Shown piece by piece: positions 42,337 through 50,686 of a DNA stretch of 64,000 nucleotides. Under the pieces are notes generated by a model that searched no databases, was not told the origin of the DNA, and saw only the letters and a list, made by a program, of their open reading frames with translations. The number at the start of each line of letters is the position of its first letter. The first letter of the stretch is position 1. A program made the translations under genes and the position numbers. Origin of the DNA: Lachnospiraceae bacterium (lineage in GTDB: Bacteria; Bacillota; Clostridia; Lachnospirales; Lachnospiraceae); assembly GCA_017394885.1 (NCBI GenBank), contig JAFPWO010000022.1, forward strand, positions 79,410-143,409. The letters are read 5' to 3'.

Positions 42337-43614
42337 ATGTTATACGGAATCCGTACGTTAGATGAACTTCCGCTGTCCGGAAAAACTGTGCTCTGCCGGC
42401 TGGATCTGAACCAGCCGGTAGACCGCGCAGCGGGGCGCCTCAAAAGCATCAACCGGATCGAAGCCGCCATCCCGACCGTGAAAGAACTGATCGCGGGCGG
42501 TGCAAAGACCGTGCTGCTGGCGCATCAGGGCAGCGACATCGAGTACAAAAACTTTTATAGTACAAAGCCACATGCGGAGGTCCTCTCCCGCCTTCTCGGG
42601 CAGGAAGTGAAATGGATCGACGACGTCTGCGGCCCGGCCGCCCGGGAGGCGATTAAGGCTCTTCAGCCAGGCGAGGTCCTGCTGCTCGACAACGTCCGCT
42701 ATGTGGCCGAGGAACAGACCCTCTTCGAGCGCTCCCTGAAACTGACTCACGAGCAGCAGGCGCAGACCCTTCTGCCGCAGAAGCTGGCCCCGCTCGCGCA
42801 TTATTACGTCTGCGACGCCTTCGCGGCTGCGCACCGCGACCAGCCGAGCCTCTGCGGGCTGGAGCAGCTCCTGCCCTCGGCCATGGGCCGGCTCTTCGAA
42901 AAGGAATACGGCACCATCTCTTCCATCATGGATCAGCCGGCGAGGCCTTGCGTTTTCATCCTCGGCGGTGCTAAAATAGCAGATGCCTTCCAGATGATGG
43001 AGACCGTGCTTTCGCGCGGGATCGCGGACGAGATCCTGACCGGTGGGCTGGTCGCCAATATCTTCCTGCACGCGGCCGGAAAAAAGGTCGGGCAGGGCAG
43101 TCTGGATTTTATCGAAAAAGAAGGATATTCCGCGTTCTACGAAAAAGCCCGCACGCTCATTGAGCACTTCGGGGAACAGATCACGCTTCCTTCGGATCTC
43201 TCGTGGACGGAGGACGGCGTGCGGAAGGAAGCCCGGCTGGATGACCTGCCCGAGGACGTCGCCGCGGTCGATATCGGCTGCGAAACCGCAGCCCGCTACG
43301 TACAGGTGATCCTGCAGGCAAAGACCGTTTTCGCGAACGGTCCCATGGGCGTGTTTGAAAAGCCCGAAAGCGAATACGGTACCCGCACGGTCTGGGAAAC
43401 CATGGCCGAAACGGAAGGCTTCACGGTACTCGGCGGCGGCGATTCCATTGCCGCGACCGAAAAGTACGGACTGGTCGAGAAAATGGGTTATATCTGTACG
43501 GGCGGCGGCGCCCTGATCCGCTTCTTAAGTGGGGAGGAACTGCCGGTGGTGAAAGCGCTTCGGCACGGCTCTCTCCTGCCGCTTGCGGCTGAGGATCGAT
43601 ATCATGCGGAATAA
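42337..43614 (+). CDS. pgk: Archaeal-type phosphoglycerate kinase
   Basis: A 425-residue phosphoglycerate kinase. LDELPLSGKTVLCRLDLNQPVD, AKTVLLAHQGSD, EVLLLDNVRYVAEE and FILGGAKIADAFQMME mark the family, and NGPMGVFE and LGGGDSIAA form the nucleotide end. The wording of the first two motifs (LDLNQPVD and AHQG rather than VDFNVP and SHLGRP) is that of archaeal enzymes. It uses the 1,3-bisphosphoglycerate made by the preceding GAPDH to make ATP and 3-phosphoglycerate, which the permuted mutase could then isomerise. Confidence 0.88.
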   Translation: MLYGIRTLDELPLSGKTVLCRLDLNQPVDRAAGRLKSINRIEAAIPTVKELIAGGAKTVLLAHQGSDIEYKNFYSTKPHAEVLSRLLGQEVKWIDDVCGPAAREAIKALQPGEVLLLDNVRYVAEEQTLFERSLKLTHEQQAQTLLPQKLAPLAHYYVCDAFAAAHRDQPSLCGLEQLLPSAMGRLFEKEYGTISSIMDQPARPCVFILGGAKIADAFQMMETVLSRGIADEILTGGLVANIFLHAAGKKVGQGSLDFIEKEGYSAFYEKARTLIEHFGEQITLPSDLSWTEDGVRKEARLDDLPEDVAAVDIGCETAARYVQVILQAKTVFANGPMGVFEKPESEYGTRTVWETMAETEGFTVLGGGDSIAATEKYGLVEKMGYICTGGGALIRFLSGEELPVVKALRHGSLLPLAAEDRYHAE

Positions 43615-43646
43615 ACTTCCGTGCACGCAAAGGAGGAATGATCTCT

Positions 43647-44489
43647 ATGGATTTGAGGGAAATCAATGATCTGAAGATTCTCGCAGCCAGGATTCGGATC
43701 GCCGCGCTGACCGCGATCCATTCGCTGGGCAGCGGACATGTGGGCGGCTCGCTCAGCATAGCCGACGCACTGGCCGTGCTCTACGGCCGCGAAATGAAAT
43801 ACGATCCTGCTGATCCCGCCTGGCCGGAACGGGATAAGCTGGTCGTTTCCAAAGGGCATGCCGGCCCCGGTGTTTACGGCACGCTCGCCACGCTCGGCTT
43901 CTTCCCCTACGAAGAGCTGCTGACGCTGAATAAGCCCGGCACGCATCTGCCGAGCCACTGCGACCGTAACCTGACCCCGGGCATCGATATGACGACCGGT
44001 TCCCTCGGACAGGGCACCTCGCTGGCTGTCGGGATGGCGCTGGGCGATAAACTGAAAGGCCGCACAAACCGTGTGTTCCTGATCGTCGGCGACGGCGAGT
44101 CCAATGAAGGTCAGGTCTGGGAAGCATTTTCCTTCGCTGCCGCCAAGAAGGTCTCCAATCTGGTCGTGATGCTGGACTGGAACAAGCGCCAGCTGGACGG
44201 CTGGACGAAAGATACGCTGCCGATGGGTGACTATGTTGCCAAATTCGAGGCTTTCGGCTTTGATACCGTCAAGGTCGACGGGAACGACGCGGAAGCGCTT
44301 TCTGCCGCGCTGGAGCATACCAGATGCGGCGGCGATAAACCCTTTGCCATCGTTATGGACACCGTAAAAGGCGCCGGCGTTCCGGAAGTGGAGAACATGG
44401 ATATGAACCACAGCATCCCGGTCAGTGACGAGCAATTTGAGAGATGGACCGCGGAATTAAAGGCGCAGATCGCGGAATGGGAGGCCTGA
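43647..44489 (+). CDS. Transketolase, N-terminal (thiamine diphosphate-binding) subunit
   Basis: A 280-residue protein equal to the first third of transketolase. SLGSGHVGGSLSIADALAVLY, the thiamine diphosphate motif GDGESNEGQ (148-156) with N179 in DWNKRQLDG, and TGSLGQGTSLAVGMA are present. The start at 43647 was preferred over an ATG at 43638 because AGGAGG lies too close to the latter. It forms an active enzyme with the next gene product. Split transketolases are usual in archaea and common in Firmicutes. In an inducible operon it probably acts on a dedicated ketose, releasing glyceraldehyde 3-phosphate or erythrose 4-phosphate (inference). Confidence 0.88.
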   Translation: MDLREINDLKILAARIRIAALTAIHSLGSGHVGGSLSIADALAVLYGREMKYDPADPAWPERDKLVVSKGHAGPGVYGTLATLGFFPYEELLTLNKPGTHLPSHCDRNLTPGIDMTTGSLGQGTSLAVGMALGDKLKGRTNRVFLIVGDGESNEGQVWEAFSFAAAKKVSNLVVMLDWNKRQLDGWTKDTLPMGDYVAKFEAFGFDTVKVDGNDAEALSAALEHTRCGGDKPFAIVMDTVKGAGVPEVENMDMNHSIPVSDEQFERWTAELKAQIAEWEA

Positions 44490-44490
44490 T

Positions 44491-45456
44491 ATGAAGACGA
44501 TTTTTACCGGTGAAAAGGATCCCCGCCTGGCCAAGAGCGTGATCGGCGAAACACTGACCGACATGCTGGAAACAGATCCGGACGTGATCTATCTTGACGC
44601 GGATCTGATGAGCTGCATCGGAACGCTCAAATATGCCAAAACGCATCCCGACCGCGCCATCGAGTGCGGCGTCGCGGAGGCCAATATGATCGGCGTGGCC
44701 TGCGGTCTGGCGTCTGCCGGATTCAAGCCCGTCTGCCATACCTTCGGCCCCTTTGCCTCCCGCCGCTGCTTTGACCAGGTTTTCTTAAGCGGCGCGTACG
44801 CAAAGAACGATATCACGGTGATCGGCACGGATCCCGGCGTTACCGCAGCCTTAAACGGCGGCACCCACATGCCCTTCGAGGACACCGCCCTCTACCGCAC
44901 CATTCCGACGGCGACGATCTTCGATCCCACCGACATGGTGCAGTTAGAGAACGTCCTGCGGCAGAGCGTGGACATGCCGGGCGTCAAATATATCCGCATC
45001 GGCCGCAAGGATCTGCCGAAGATTTATGAGGCGGACACCCTGTTTGAGGTCGGCAAAGCGCTCGTTGTCCGGGAAGGAAAGGACGCGACCGTGATCGCCG
45101 CCGGCATCATGCTCGGCGAAGCCCTGACCGCAGCTGAGAACCTTTCCAGGCTCGGCATTGAGATCGAAGTCATTGATCCGTTTACTGTCAAGCCGCTGGA
45201 CGCCTTAACGATCTGCCGCTCCGCCCGGAAAACCGGGGCCGTTGTCGTGGCGGAAAACCACAGCATCCACGGCGGGCTTTACAATGCGGTTCTCGAAGTG
45301 CTGGCTGCCGGCTGCCCGGTTCCTGCCGCTGCCGTGGCGGTGGAGGACGAGTTCGGGGAAGTCGGCCCGCAGTCCTATTTGCAGAAGCGCTTCGGACTGA
45401 CCGCCGACCACATTGAAGAAGAAGTCAAAGAGATCATTCAGAGAAAACACGTATGA
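44491..45456 (+). CDS. Transketolase, C-terminal (pyrimidine-binding) subunit
   Basis: A 321-residue protein with the transketolase Pyr domain (catalytic Glu63 in ECGVAEANMIGVACGLA, HTFGPFASRRCFDQ) and the C-terminal domain (DATVIAAGIMLGEAL, VIDPFTVKPLDA). It starts one base after the N-subunit gene and pairs with it. Its stop overlaps the start of the LarA-like gene by four bases (ATGA). Confidence 0.88.
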   Translation: MKTIFTGEKDPRLAKSVIGETLTDMLETDPDVIYLDADLMSCIGTLKYAKTHPDRAIECGVAEANMIGVACGLASAGFKPVCHTFGPFASRRCFDQVFLSGAYAKNDITVIGTDPGVTAALNGGTHMPFEDTALYRTIPTATIFDPTDMVQLENVLRQSVDMPGVKYIRIGRKDLPKIYEADTLFEVGKALVVREGKDATVIAAGIMLGEALTAAENLSRLGIEIEVIDPFTVKPLDALTICRSARKTGAVVVAENHSIHGGLYNAVLEVLAAGCPVPAAAVAVEDEFGEVGPQSYLQKRFGLTADHIEEEVKEIIQRKHV

Positions 45457-46715
45457 AGCTGCACTACGGATTCGGCACGGGGACACAGGAGGTCTCCGTG
45501 CCGGATGATCATTTACTGGGAGAATTGCACGCGAATGCGATCCCGCCCGGCCTGCGCGGCGAGGCGGAGGTGAAGCGTGCGCTCCGGGAGCCGATCGGCT
45601 CGCCCCTCCTTCGGGAGATCGTGAAGCCGGGAGAAAAGATCGCCGTGATCACAAGCGATATCACCCGTCCGATGCCCACGGCAAAAGTCATGCCCGCCCT
45701 GCTGGACGAGCTGTACGCGGCCGGCTGCCGGCCGGAGAATATCACGCTGGTCTTTGCGCTCGGTTCCCACCGGAAACATACGGAAGCCGAACAGAAGAAG
45801 CTGGCCGGGGAACGCGCGTACGCGGAGATTCGCTGCATGGACAGTGACCGGGAAGATTTTATCCGGCTCGGCGTGACCTCCCGCGGGACTCCGGTGGAAA
45901 TGACGCGCATTGTGGCGGAAGCCGACCGCCGGATCTGTCTCGGGAATATCGAATATCATTATTTTGCCGGCTATTCGGGCGGCGCCAAAGCGCTCATGCC
46001 CGGCGTCTGTACCCGGGAGGTCATCCAGGCCAATCACCGCATGATGGTCCTGCCTGAGTGCCGCGCCGGCGCGCTGGAGACGAATCCGCTGCGCATGGAT
46101 ATCGAAGAAGCCGCGGCGCTGTGCGGCATCGATTTTATCCTGAACGTCGTACTCGATGAGCACAAAGAGATCGTCAGAGCGGTCGCCGGCGACGCAACAA
46201 AGGCCCACCGCGCAGGCTGCGCTTTTCTGGATACCCTGTACCGGAAACCGCTTTCGGAAGCCGCGGATATCGTACTGGTCTCGCAGGGCGGCGCACCGAA
46301 GGATCTGAATCTGTATCAGACCCAGAAAGCGCTGGATAATGCCGCGCACGCAGTGAAGCCGGGCGGGATCATCATCCTGATCGGCTCCTGCAAAGAAGGC
46401 CTCGGGGAACGGGTTTTTGAAGAATGGATGCTCTCCTCCCCTTCCCCGGAGTTTATGATCGAACGGATCAAAACTGACTTCCGGCTGGGCGGCCACAAAG
46501 CGGCCGCGATCGCAATGGTGCTGCAGAAAGCGGATATTTATCTGGTATCCGAGCTGGAGCCTGACTTTGTCCGGCAGATCTTCCTTACCCCCATGCCCTC
46601 CGCGCAGGCTGCGCTGGACGCTGCTTTTGCGAAACTCGGGCCGGATGCCACGGTCCTGTCCATGCCCTACGGCGGCTCGACCCTGCCGGTGATTGAAGGA
46701 GCAGAAAATGTTTGA
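45453..46715 (+). CDS. larA: LarA-family nickel-dependent 2-hydroxyacid racemase
   Basis: A 420-residue LarA homologue. LarA uses a nickel-pincer nucleotide to racemise or epimerise hydroxy acids. Residues lining that cofactor in Lactobacillus LarA have counterparts here: R72 (DITRP), H106 (ALGSHR), H169 (EYHYFAG), K179 (SGGAK, the residue that binds the pincer covalently) and H195 (ANH). No larB, larC or larE is in the window, so the cofactor must be made from genes elsewhere. The substrate need not be lactate; LarA relatives act on several hydroxy and aldonic acids. It overlaps the transketolase gene before it and iolE after it. Confidence 0.82.
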   Translation: MKLHYGFGTGTQEVSVPDDHLLGELHANAIPPGLRGEAEVKRALREPIGSPLLREIVKPGEKIAVITSDITRPMPTAKVMPALLDELYAAGCRPENITLVFALGSHRKHTEAEQKKLAGERAYAEIRCMDSDREDFIRLGVTSRGTPVEMTRIVAEADRRICLGNIEYHYFAGYSGGAKALMPGVCTREVIQANHRMMVLPECRAGALETNPLRMDIEEAAALCGIDFILNVVLDEHKEIVRAVAGDATKAHRAGCAFLDTLYRKPLSEAADIVLVSQGGAPKDLNLYQTQKALDNAAHAVKPGGIIILIGSCKEGLGERVFEEWMLSSPSPEFMIERIKTDFRLGGHKAAAIAMVLQKADIYLVSELEPDFVRQIFLTPMPSAQAALDAAFAKLGPDATVLSMPYGGSTLPVIEGAENV

Positions 46716-47610
46716 TTCAACCAAAGTTTTCCTCGGCATCGCCCCGATCGGCTGGTGCAACGATGATATGCCGGAGCTCGGCGCGGAAAACAGTTTCCGC
46801 CAGACGGTCAGCGAGATGGCGCTGGCCGGCTTCACCGGCTGCGAGATCGGTAATAAATACCCGAAAGATCCGGGTGAGCTGAAGCGGGAGCTGGACCTGC
46901 GCGGGATGCGCATCGCGAGCCGCTGGTTTTCTTCTTTCCTGCTGATCCGGCCCTTTGATAAAGTCGCCGCCGAATTTGAAAAAGAACTGGACTTTCTGGC
47001 TGCCGTCGGCGCGGACCGCATCAACGTGAGCGAGCAAAGCTTTTCGATTCAGGGTCTGACCGAAACACCGGTCCTGATTTCTTCCTACCGCCATGTCATG
47101 AACGACGACGAATGGGAGCGTCTCTGCACGGGCCTGAACCGTTTAGGCGAGATCGCAGCGGCACGCGGTTTTAAGCTGTGCTATCATCACCATATGGGGA
47201 CCGTCGTGCAGACTGCCGCGGAGACCGCGCGGCTGATGGATAACACCGATCCGCGCTGCGTGTGGCTCTGCTACGATACCGGCCACTTTGCCTTTGCCGG
47301 GGAAGATCCGGCGGAGATCCTCCGGCAGTATGCCGGCCGCATCGGCCACGTGCACCTGAAGGACGTACGGCAAAGCATCGTCCGAAAAGTGTTTGAAAAC
47401 GGTTGGAGCTTCCTGAAAGCCGTCCGCGAAGGCGCGTTTACCGTGCCGGGCGACGGAGATCTCGATTTCGATCCGGTCTTTGAACTGCTGGCAGACGCCG
47501 GGTACGAAGGCTGGCTGCTCGTTGAAGCCGAGCAGGATCCCGCAAAGGCCAATCCGCTGGAATATGCGCTGAAAGCCCGTCAGTACATCCGGGAACATAC
47601 CGGTTTATAA
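46708..47610 (+). CDS. iolE: Inosose dehydratase (IolE)-like protein
   Basis: A 300-residue TIM-barrel protein of the AP-endonuclease-2/xylose isomerase-like family. LGIAPIGWCNDDMPELG at the N-terminus and CYHHHMGTVVQ, LCYDTGHFAFAGEDP, HVHLKDV and LLVEAEQDP are characteristic of IolE, which dehydrates scyllo-inosose to the cyclic dione. Metal ligands are among those His, Asp and Glu residues. The start at 46708 follows GAAGGAG and overlaps the larA stop. Confidence 0.9.
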   Translation: MFDSTKVFLGIAPIGWCNDDMPELGAENSFRQTVSEMALAGFTGCEIGNKYPKDPGELKRELDLRGMRIASRWFSSFLLIRPFDKVAAEFEKELDFLAAVGADRINVSEQSFSIQGLTETPVLISSYRHVMNDDEWERLCTGLNRLGEIAAARGFKLCYHHHMGTVVQTAAETARLMDNTDPRCVWLCYDTGHFAFAGEDPAEILRQYAGRIGHVHLKDVRQSIVRKVFENGWSFLKAVREGAFTVPGDGDLDFDPVFELLADAGYEGWLLVEAEQDPAKANPLEYALKARQYIREHTGL

Positions 47611-47634
47611 ACAATGCCGAAAGAGGAATGCATC

Positions 47635-48426
47635 ATGTATTTTACCAAAGAGATCACGCGGGGCTACAATCCCTATATCGACCGGTCGGAAGACGATCGG
47701 GGCACGCAGATGAATATCGGGCTTCTGGTCCTGGAACCCGGCGATACCTATACTTTTGATGAGCCGGATAATGAGACTGCGGTCCTCCTGTTTGAGGGGA
47801 AAGTCCTTTTCCGCTGGGCCGGCAAAGAAGTCCTGGCCCAGCGTCCCGACTGCTTCCGTTATGAGGCTTACTGCCTGCTCGCGCCGCGCCGCGTGAAGAT
47901 CGAACTGACCGCGCTTTCGCACAGCGAGCTCTACATTCAGCAGACCGACAATGACCGTGACTATGAGCCGGTCATGTACACGCCGGATACGGTCCAGACC
48001 CAGCACGCGGGGGATCACGGTGAGCTCATGGGCTGCATGCGCCGCGAGATCAAGACCTTCTTCGACTACGACAACGCGCCGTTCTCCAACATGGTGCTCG
48101 GCGAGGTGCTGAATTATCCGGGGAAATGGTTCTCCTACCCGCCGCATTATCATCCGCAGCCGGAGGTCTATTTCTACCGTTTTGACTATCCGCAGGGCTT
48201 CGGCGTGGGCTTTGCGAACGGTGAAGTGCATAAAACCAGCCACAACGGCTGCCTTGTCATCAACGAGGGCATGCACTCCCAGGGCGCGGCGCCGGGCTAC
48301 GCGATGTGCTACTCCTGGGGCATACGGCACCTGCCCGGCGACCCGTGGCTTAAGACCCGCATCGATGAAAAAGAACATGAATGGCTCTGGAAAGCAGACG
48401 CCAATGAGCATATTTTCCAAGGATAA
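47635..48426 (+). CDS. iolB: 5-deoxy-glucuronate isomerase (IolB)-like protein
   Basis: A 263-residue double-cupin protein. DEPDNETAVLLFEGKVLFRW forms the first cupin; YPPHYHPQPEVYFYRF has the metal-binding HxH...E of the second, with VINEGMHSQGAAPGYAMCYSW following. IolB isomerises 5-deoxy-glucuronate to 2-deoxy-5-keto-gluconate. The start at 47635 was chosen for its AAGAGG at eight bases; an in-frame ATG at 47614 is possible. It lies between iolE and iolD, acting just after the IolD step. Confidence 0.88.
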   Translation: MYFTKEITRGYNPYIDRSEDDRGTQMNIGLLVLEPGDTYTFDEPDNETAVLLFEGKVLFRWAGKEVLAQRPDCFRYEAYCLLAPRRVKIELTALSHSELYIQQTDNDRDYEPVMYTPDTVQTQHAGDHGELMGCMRREIKTFFDYDNAPFSNMVLGEVLNYPGKWFSYPPHYHPQPEVYFYRFDYPQGFGVGFANGEVHKTSHNGCLVINEGMHSQGAAPGYAMCYSWGIRHLPGDPWLKTRIDEKEHEWLWKADANEHIFQG

Positions 48427-48439
48427 GTGAGGTAGTTTT

Positions 48440-50365
48440 ATGGAAACCGTACGCTTAACGACCGCCCAGGCCCTGGTCCGTTTTTTAGAGAATCAGTATA
48501 TCAGCTATGATGGGGGAGAGTATCCTTTTGTGGAAGCAGTCATCATGCTCCCCGGGCACGGCAACGTGGTCGGCCTCGGCCAGGCCTTAAAGCAGGAAGC
48601 CCGCCGCATCAGGGTATTTCAGGGAAAGAATGAACAGGGCATGGCGCACACGGCCGTGGCCTATGCCAAACACATGAAGCGCAAGCGCATCATGGCCGTA
48701 ACTTCGTCCATCGGCCCCGGCGCTGCCAACATGGTCACCGCCGCCGCGACTGCGACCGCGAATAACATCCCGGTCCTGATCCTGCCCGGCGATACCTACG
48801 CCTGCCGCCAGCCGGATCCCGTGCTGCAGCAGATCGAGCAGACACAGGATCTTTCGATTTCCACCAACGACGCATTCCGCGCGGTCTGCCGCTACTTTGA
48901 CCGCATCGTCCGGCCGGAGCAGCTCATGAGCGCGATGCTCTCCGCGATGCGCACGCTGACCGATCCGGCGAACACCGGCGCGGTCTGCATCGCTCTGCCG
49001 CAGGACGTGGAAGGCGAAGCCTACGATTATCCCGTGAGCTTCTTTGCCAGGCGCGTGCACCGGCTCTCCCGCCCCGCTCCCGATCCCGAAGCGATCGAAG
49101 AGGCCGCGGCCGCGATCCGTGCCGCGCAGAAACCGCTCCTCATCTGCGGCGGCGGCGTCCGTTACAGCGAAGCGCACAAAGAGTTCGCCGCATTTGCGGA
49201 AGCCTTCGGCATCCCCTTCGGCGAGACGCAGGCTGGCAAGAGCGCTGTTGTTTTCGATCACCCGCTGAACCTAGGCGGCATCGGCGTGACCGGCTGCTCG
49301 GCCGCAAACGAGATCGCCAAAGAAGCGGATCTCATCATCGGCATCGGCACCCGCTATACCGATTTCACGACCTCTTCCAAGTGGCTGTTTAAGGGCGACG
49401 CGAAGTTCGTCAATATCAACGTTTCGGCCTTCCAGGCCATGAAGATGGACGCCATCCCGGTCATCGCGGACGCGAAGCGCGCTCTCCCGCTGCTGCAGGA
49501 AGCATTGAGCGGCTATGCGCCGGCGTATACCACGGAGATCCGTGATGCGAAAGCCCGCTGGGACGCGGAGCTTGAGCGTCTTCGCGGCATCCACTACGGC
49601 CCCGGCTACGTTCCCGAGGTGAACGACGCGAACGCGGCATCGGCAGAGCGTTTCGGCAATGATCTGGGGTCTTTCCTGACCCAGACCGAGGTGCTCGGTG
49701 CGATCAATCTCTCGATCCGTCCGGACGATTCCGTGATCGGCTCCTCCGGGTCTCTCCCGGGCGATATGCAGCGTATGTGGTGCGCGCGCGGCGTGGATAC
49801 CTACAACATGGAATACGGCTACTCCTGCATGGGTTATGAGGTAAGCGGCGCGCTGGGCGTGAAATACGCGATCGGCGAGGATCACGACGTTTGGGCCATG
49901 GTCGGCGACGGCAGCTTCATCATGCTGCACTCGGAGCTGCTGACCGCGGTGCAGGAACACAAAAAGATCAACGTCTGTGTCTTCAACAATGCGAGCTTCG
50001 GCTGCATCAACAACCTGCAGGTCGGCCATGGGAACGATACGCTCTGCACCGAACTGCGCTTCCGCGGCGAGGACGGAAAACACAGCGGTTCCTTCATGCC
50101 GGTGGACTTCGCGAAAATCGGCAAGGCCTACGGCTGCGTCGCCTACACCGTCCGCACCATGGAGGAACTGGAAGAAGTGCTGGTCGACGCCCGGACTGTC
50201 AAAGATGTGCCCGTGGTCTTCGATATCCGCGTGATGCCGAAGTCCATGACCGAAGGGTATGGGTCCTGGTGGCGCGTCGGCGATACCGAGGTCTCGGAGA
50301 ACCCGAAGAATCTGGCCGCCTATGCTGACCATCTGGCGCATGTAAAGGATGCAAGAAAGTATTGA
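48440..50365 (+). CDS. iolD: Thiamine diphosphate-dependent trihydroxycyclohexanedione hydrolase (IolD)
   Basis: A 641-residue enzyme that hydrolyses the cyclic dione from IolE, opening the ring to 5-deoxy-glucuronate. It has the three-domain acetolactate-synthase-like fold. The IolD-specific opening [10 protein letters not shown] is at about 34-43 and the catalytic Glu is in KNEQGMAH. The thiamine diphosphate-binding segment is [31 protein letters not shown] near 487-517, matching GDG...NN. It ends the operon; terminator-like hairpins follow at 50475 and 50651. Confidence 0.92.
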   Translation: METVRLTTAQALVRFLENQYISYDGGEYPFVEAVIMLPGHGNVVGLGQALKQEARRIRVFQGKNEQGMAHTAVAYAKHMKRKRIMAVTSSIGPGAANMVTAAATATANNIPVLILPGDTYACRQPDPVLQQIEQTQDLSISTNDAFRAVCRYFDRIVRPEQLMSAMLSAMRTLTDPANTGAVCIALPQDVEGEAYDYPVSFFARRVHRLSRPAPDPEAIEEAAAAIRAAQKPLLICGGGVRYSEAHKEFAAFAEAFGIPFGETQAGKSAVVFDHPLNLGGIGVTGCSAANEIAKEADLIIGIGTRYTDFTTSSKWLFKGDAKFVNINVSAFQAMKMDAIPVIADAKRALPLLQEALSGYAPAYTTEIRDAKARWDAELERLRGIHYGPGYVPEVNDANAASAERFGNDLGSFLTQTEVLGAINLSIRPDDSVIGSSGSLPGDMQRMWCARGVDTYNMEYGYSCMGYEVSGALGVKYAIGEDHDVWAMVGDGSFIMLHSELLTAVQEHKKINVCVFNNASFGCINNLQVGHGNDTLCTELRFRGEDGKHSGSFMPVDFAKIGKAYGCVAYTVRTMEELEEVLVDARTVKDVPVVFDIRVMPKSMTEGYGSWWRVGDTEVSENPKNLAAYADHLAHVKDARKY

Positions 50366-50474
50366 TCGTCTGAAAAGACAAGACATAAAGAACGGAAGCC
50401 CTGAAGGCGGATGCTCATAAGAAAGTTTTGAATCAAAAACTGATTTGGGCATTTGTCTGACAAGGTTGGTAACT

Positions 50475-50515
50475 AATAATACCGGACTGCTGTTCTTCAG
50501 CAGCCCGGTATTATT
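50475..50515 (+). terminator. Hairpin terminator after iolD
   Basis: AATAATACCGG (50475-50485) pairs with CCGGTATTATT (50505-50515), and the inner CTGCTG pairs with CAGCAG around a TTCTT loop. The U-rich part is within the stem, so termination strength is uncertain. Confidence 0.6.
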
Positions 50516-50542
50516 TATCTCAAGGCTTATAATAGACAATAG

Positions 50543-50629
50543 AAGGAAACATGGTTAGAGGAACTGCTGGCGGGAAGGACAACACTCGAAATCTACGGAT
50601 TTGACAAACTGCTTGAACGACTTGCATAA
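50543..50629 (+). pseudogene. Possible remnant of a decayed gene
   Basis: An open frame without a start codon reads KETWLEELLAG, then RTTLEIYGFDKLLERLA before a TAA at 50627. The stretch looks like the C-terminus of a real protein, with heptad-like Leu spacing, rather than random sequence. No family is recognised. Confidence 0.3.
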
Positions 50630-50650
50630 AGTTCTATAGTAAATAAATTG

Positions 50651-50686
50651 CGGTGCCGGAGTGATCAATTCCGACACCGTTTTTTT
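50651..50686 (+). terminator. Intrinsic terminator facing the LysR gene
   Basis: CGGTGCCGGA (50651-50660) pairs with TCCGACACCG (50670-50679) with one mismatch and is followed by seven T. It would stop read-through from the catabolic operon into the convergent lysR gene. Confidence 0.8.

Larger units (their letters stand above)
50366..50684. other. Gene-free spacer between the catabolic operon and the LysR gene
   Basis: A 319-base stretch with lower GC than its left flank by eye. It holds two hairpins (50475-50515 and 50651-50686) and short open frames without starts that look like gene remnants. It marks the border between the catabolic operon and a LysR/transporter pair of different codon style. 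Confidence 0.6.

Noticed and set aside
43638..43640. Upstream ATG as the transketolase N-subunit start
   Set aside because: It lies immediately after AGGAGG, too close for efficient initiation; the ATG at 43647 has proper spacing.
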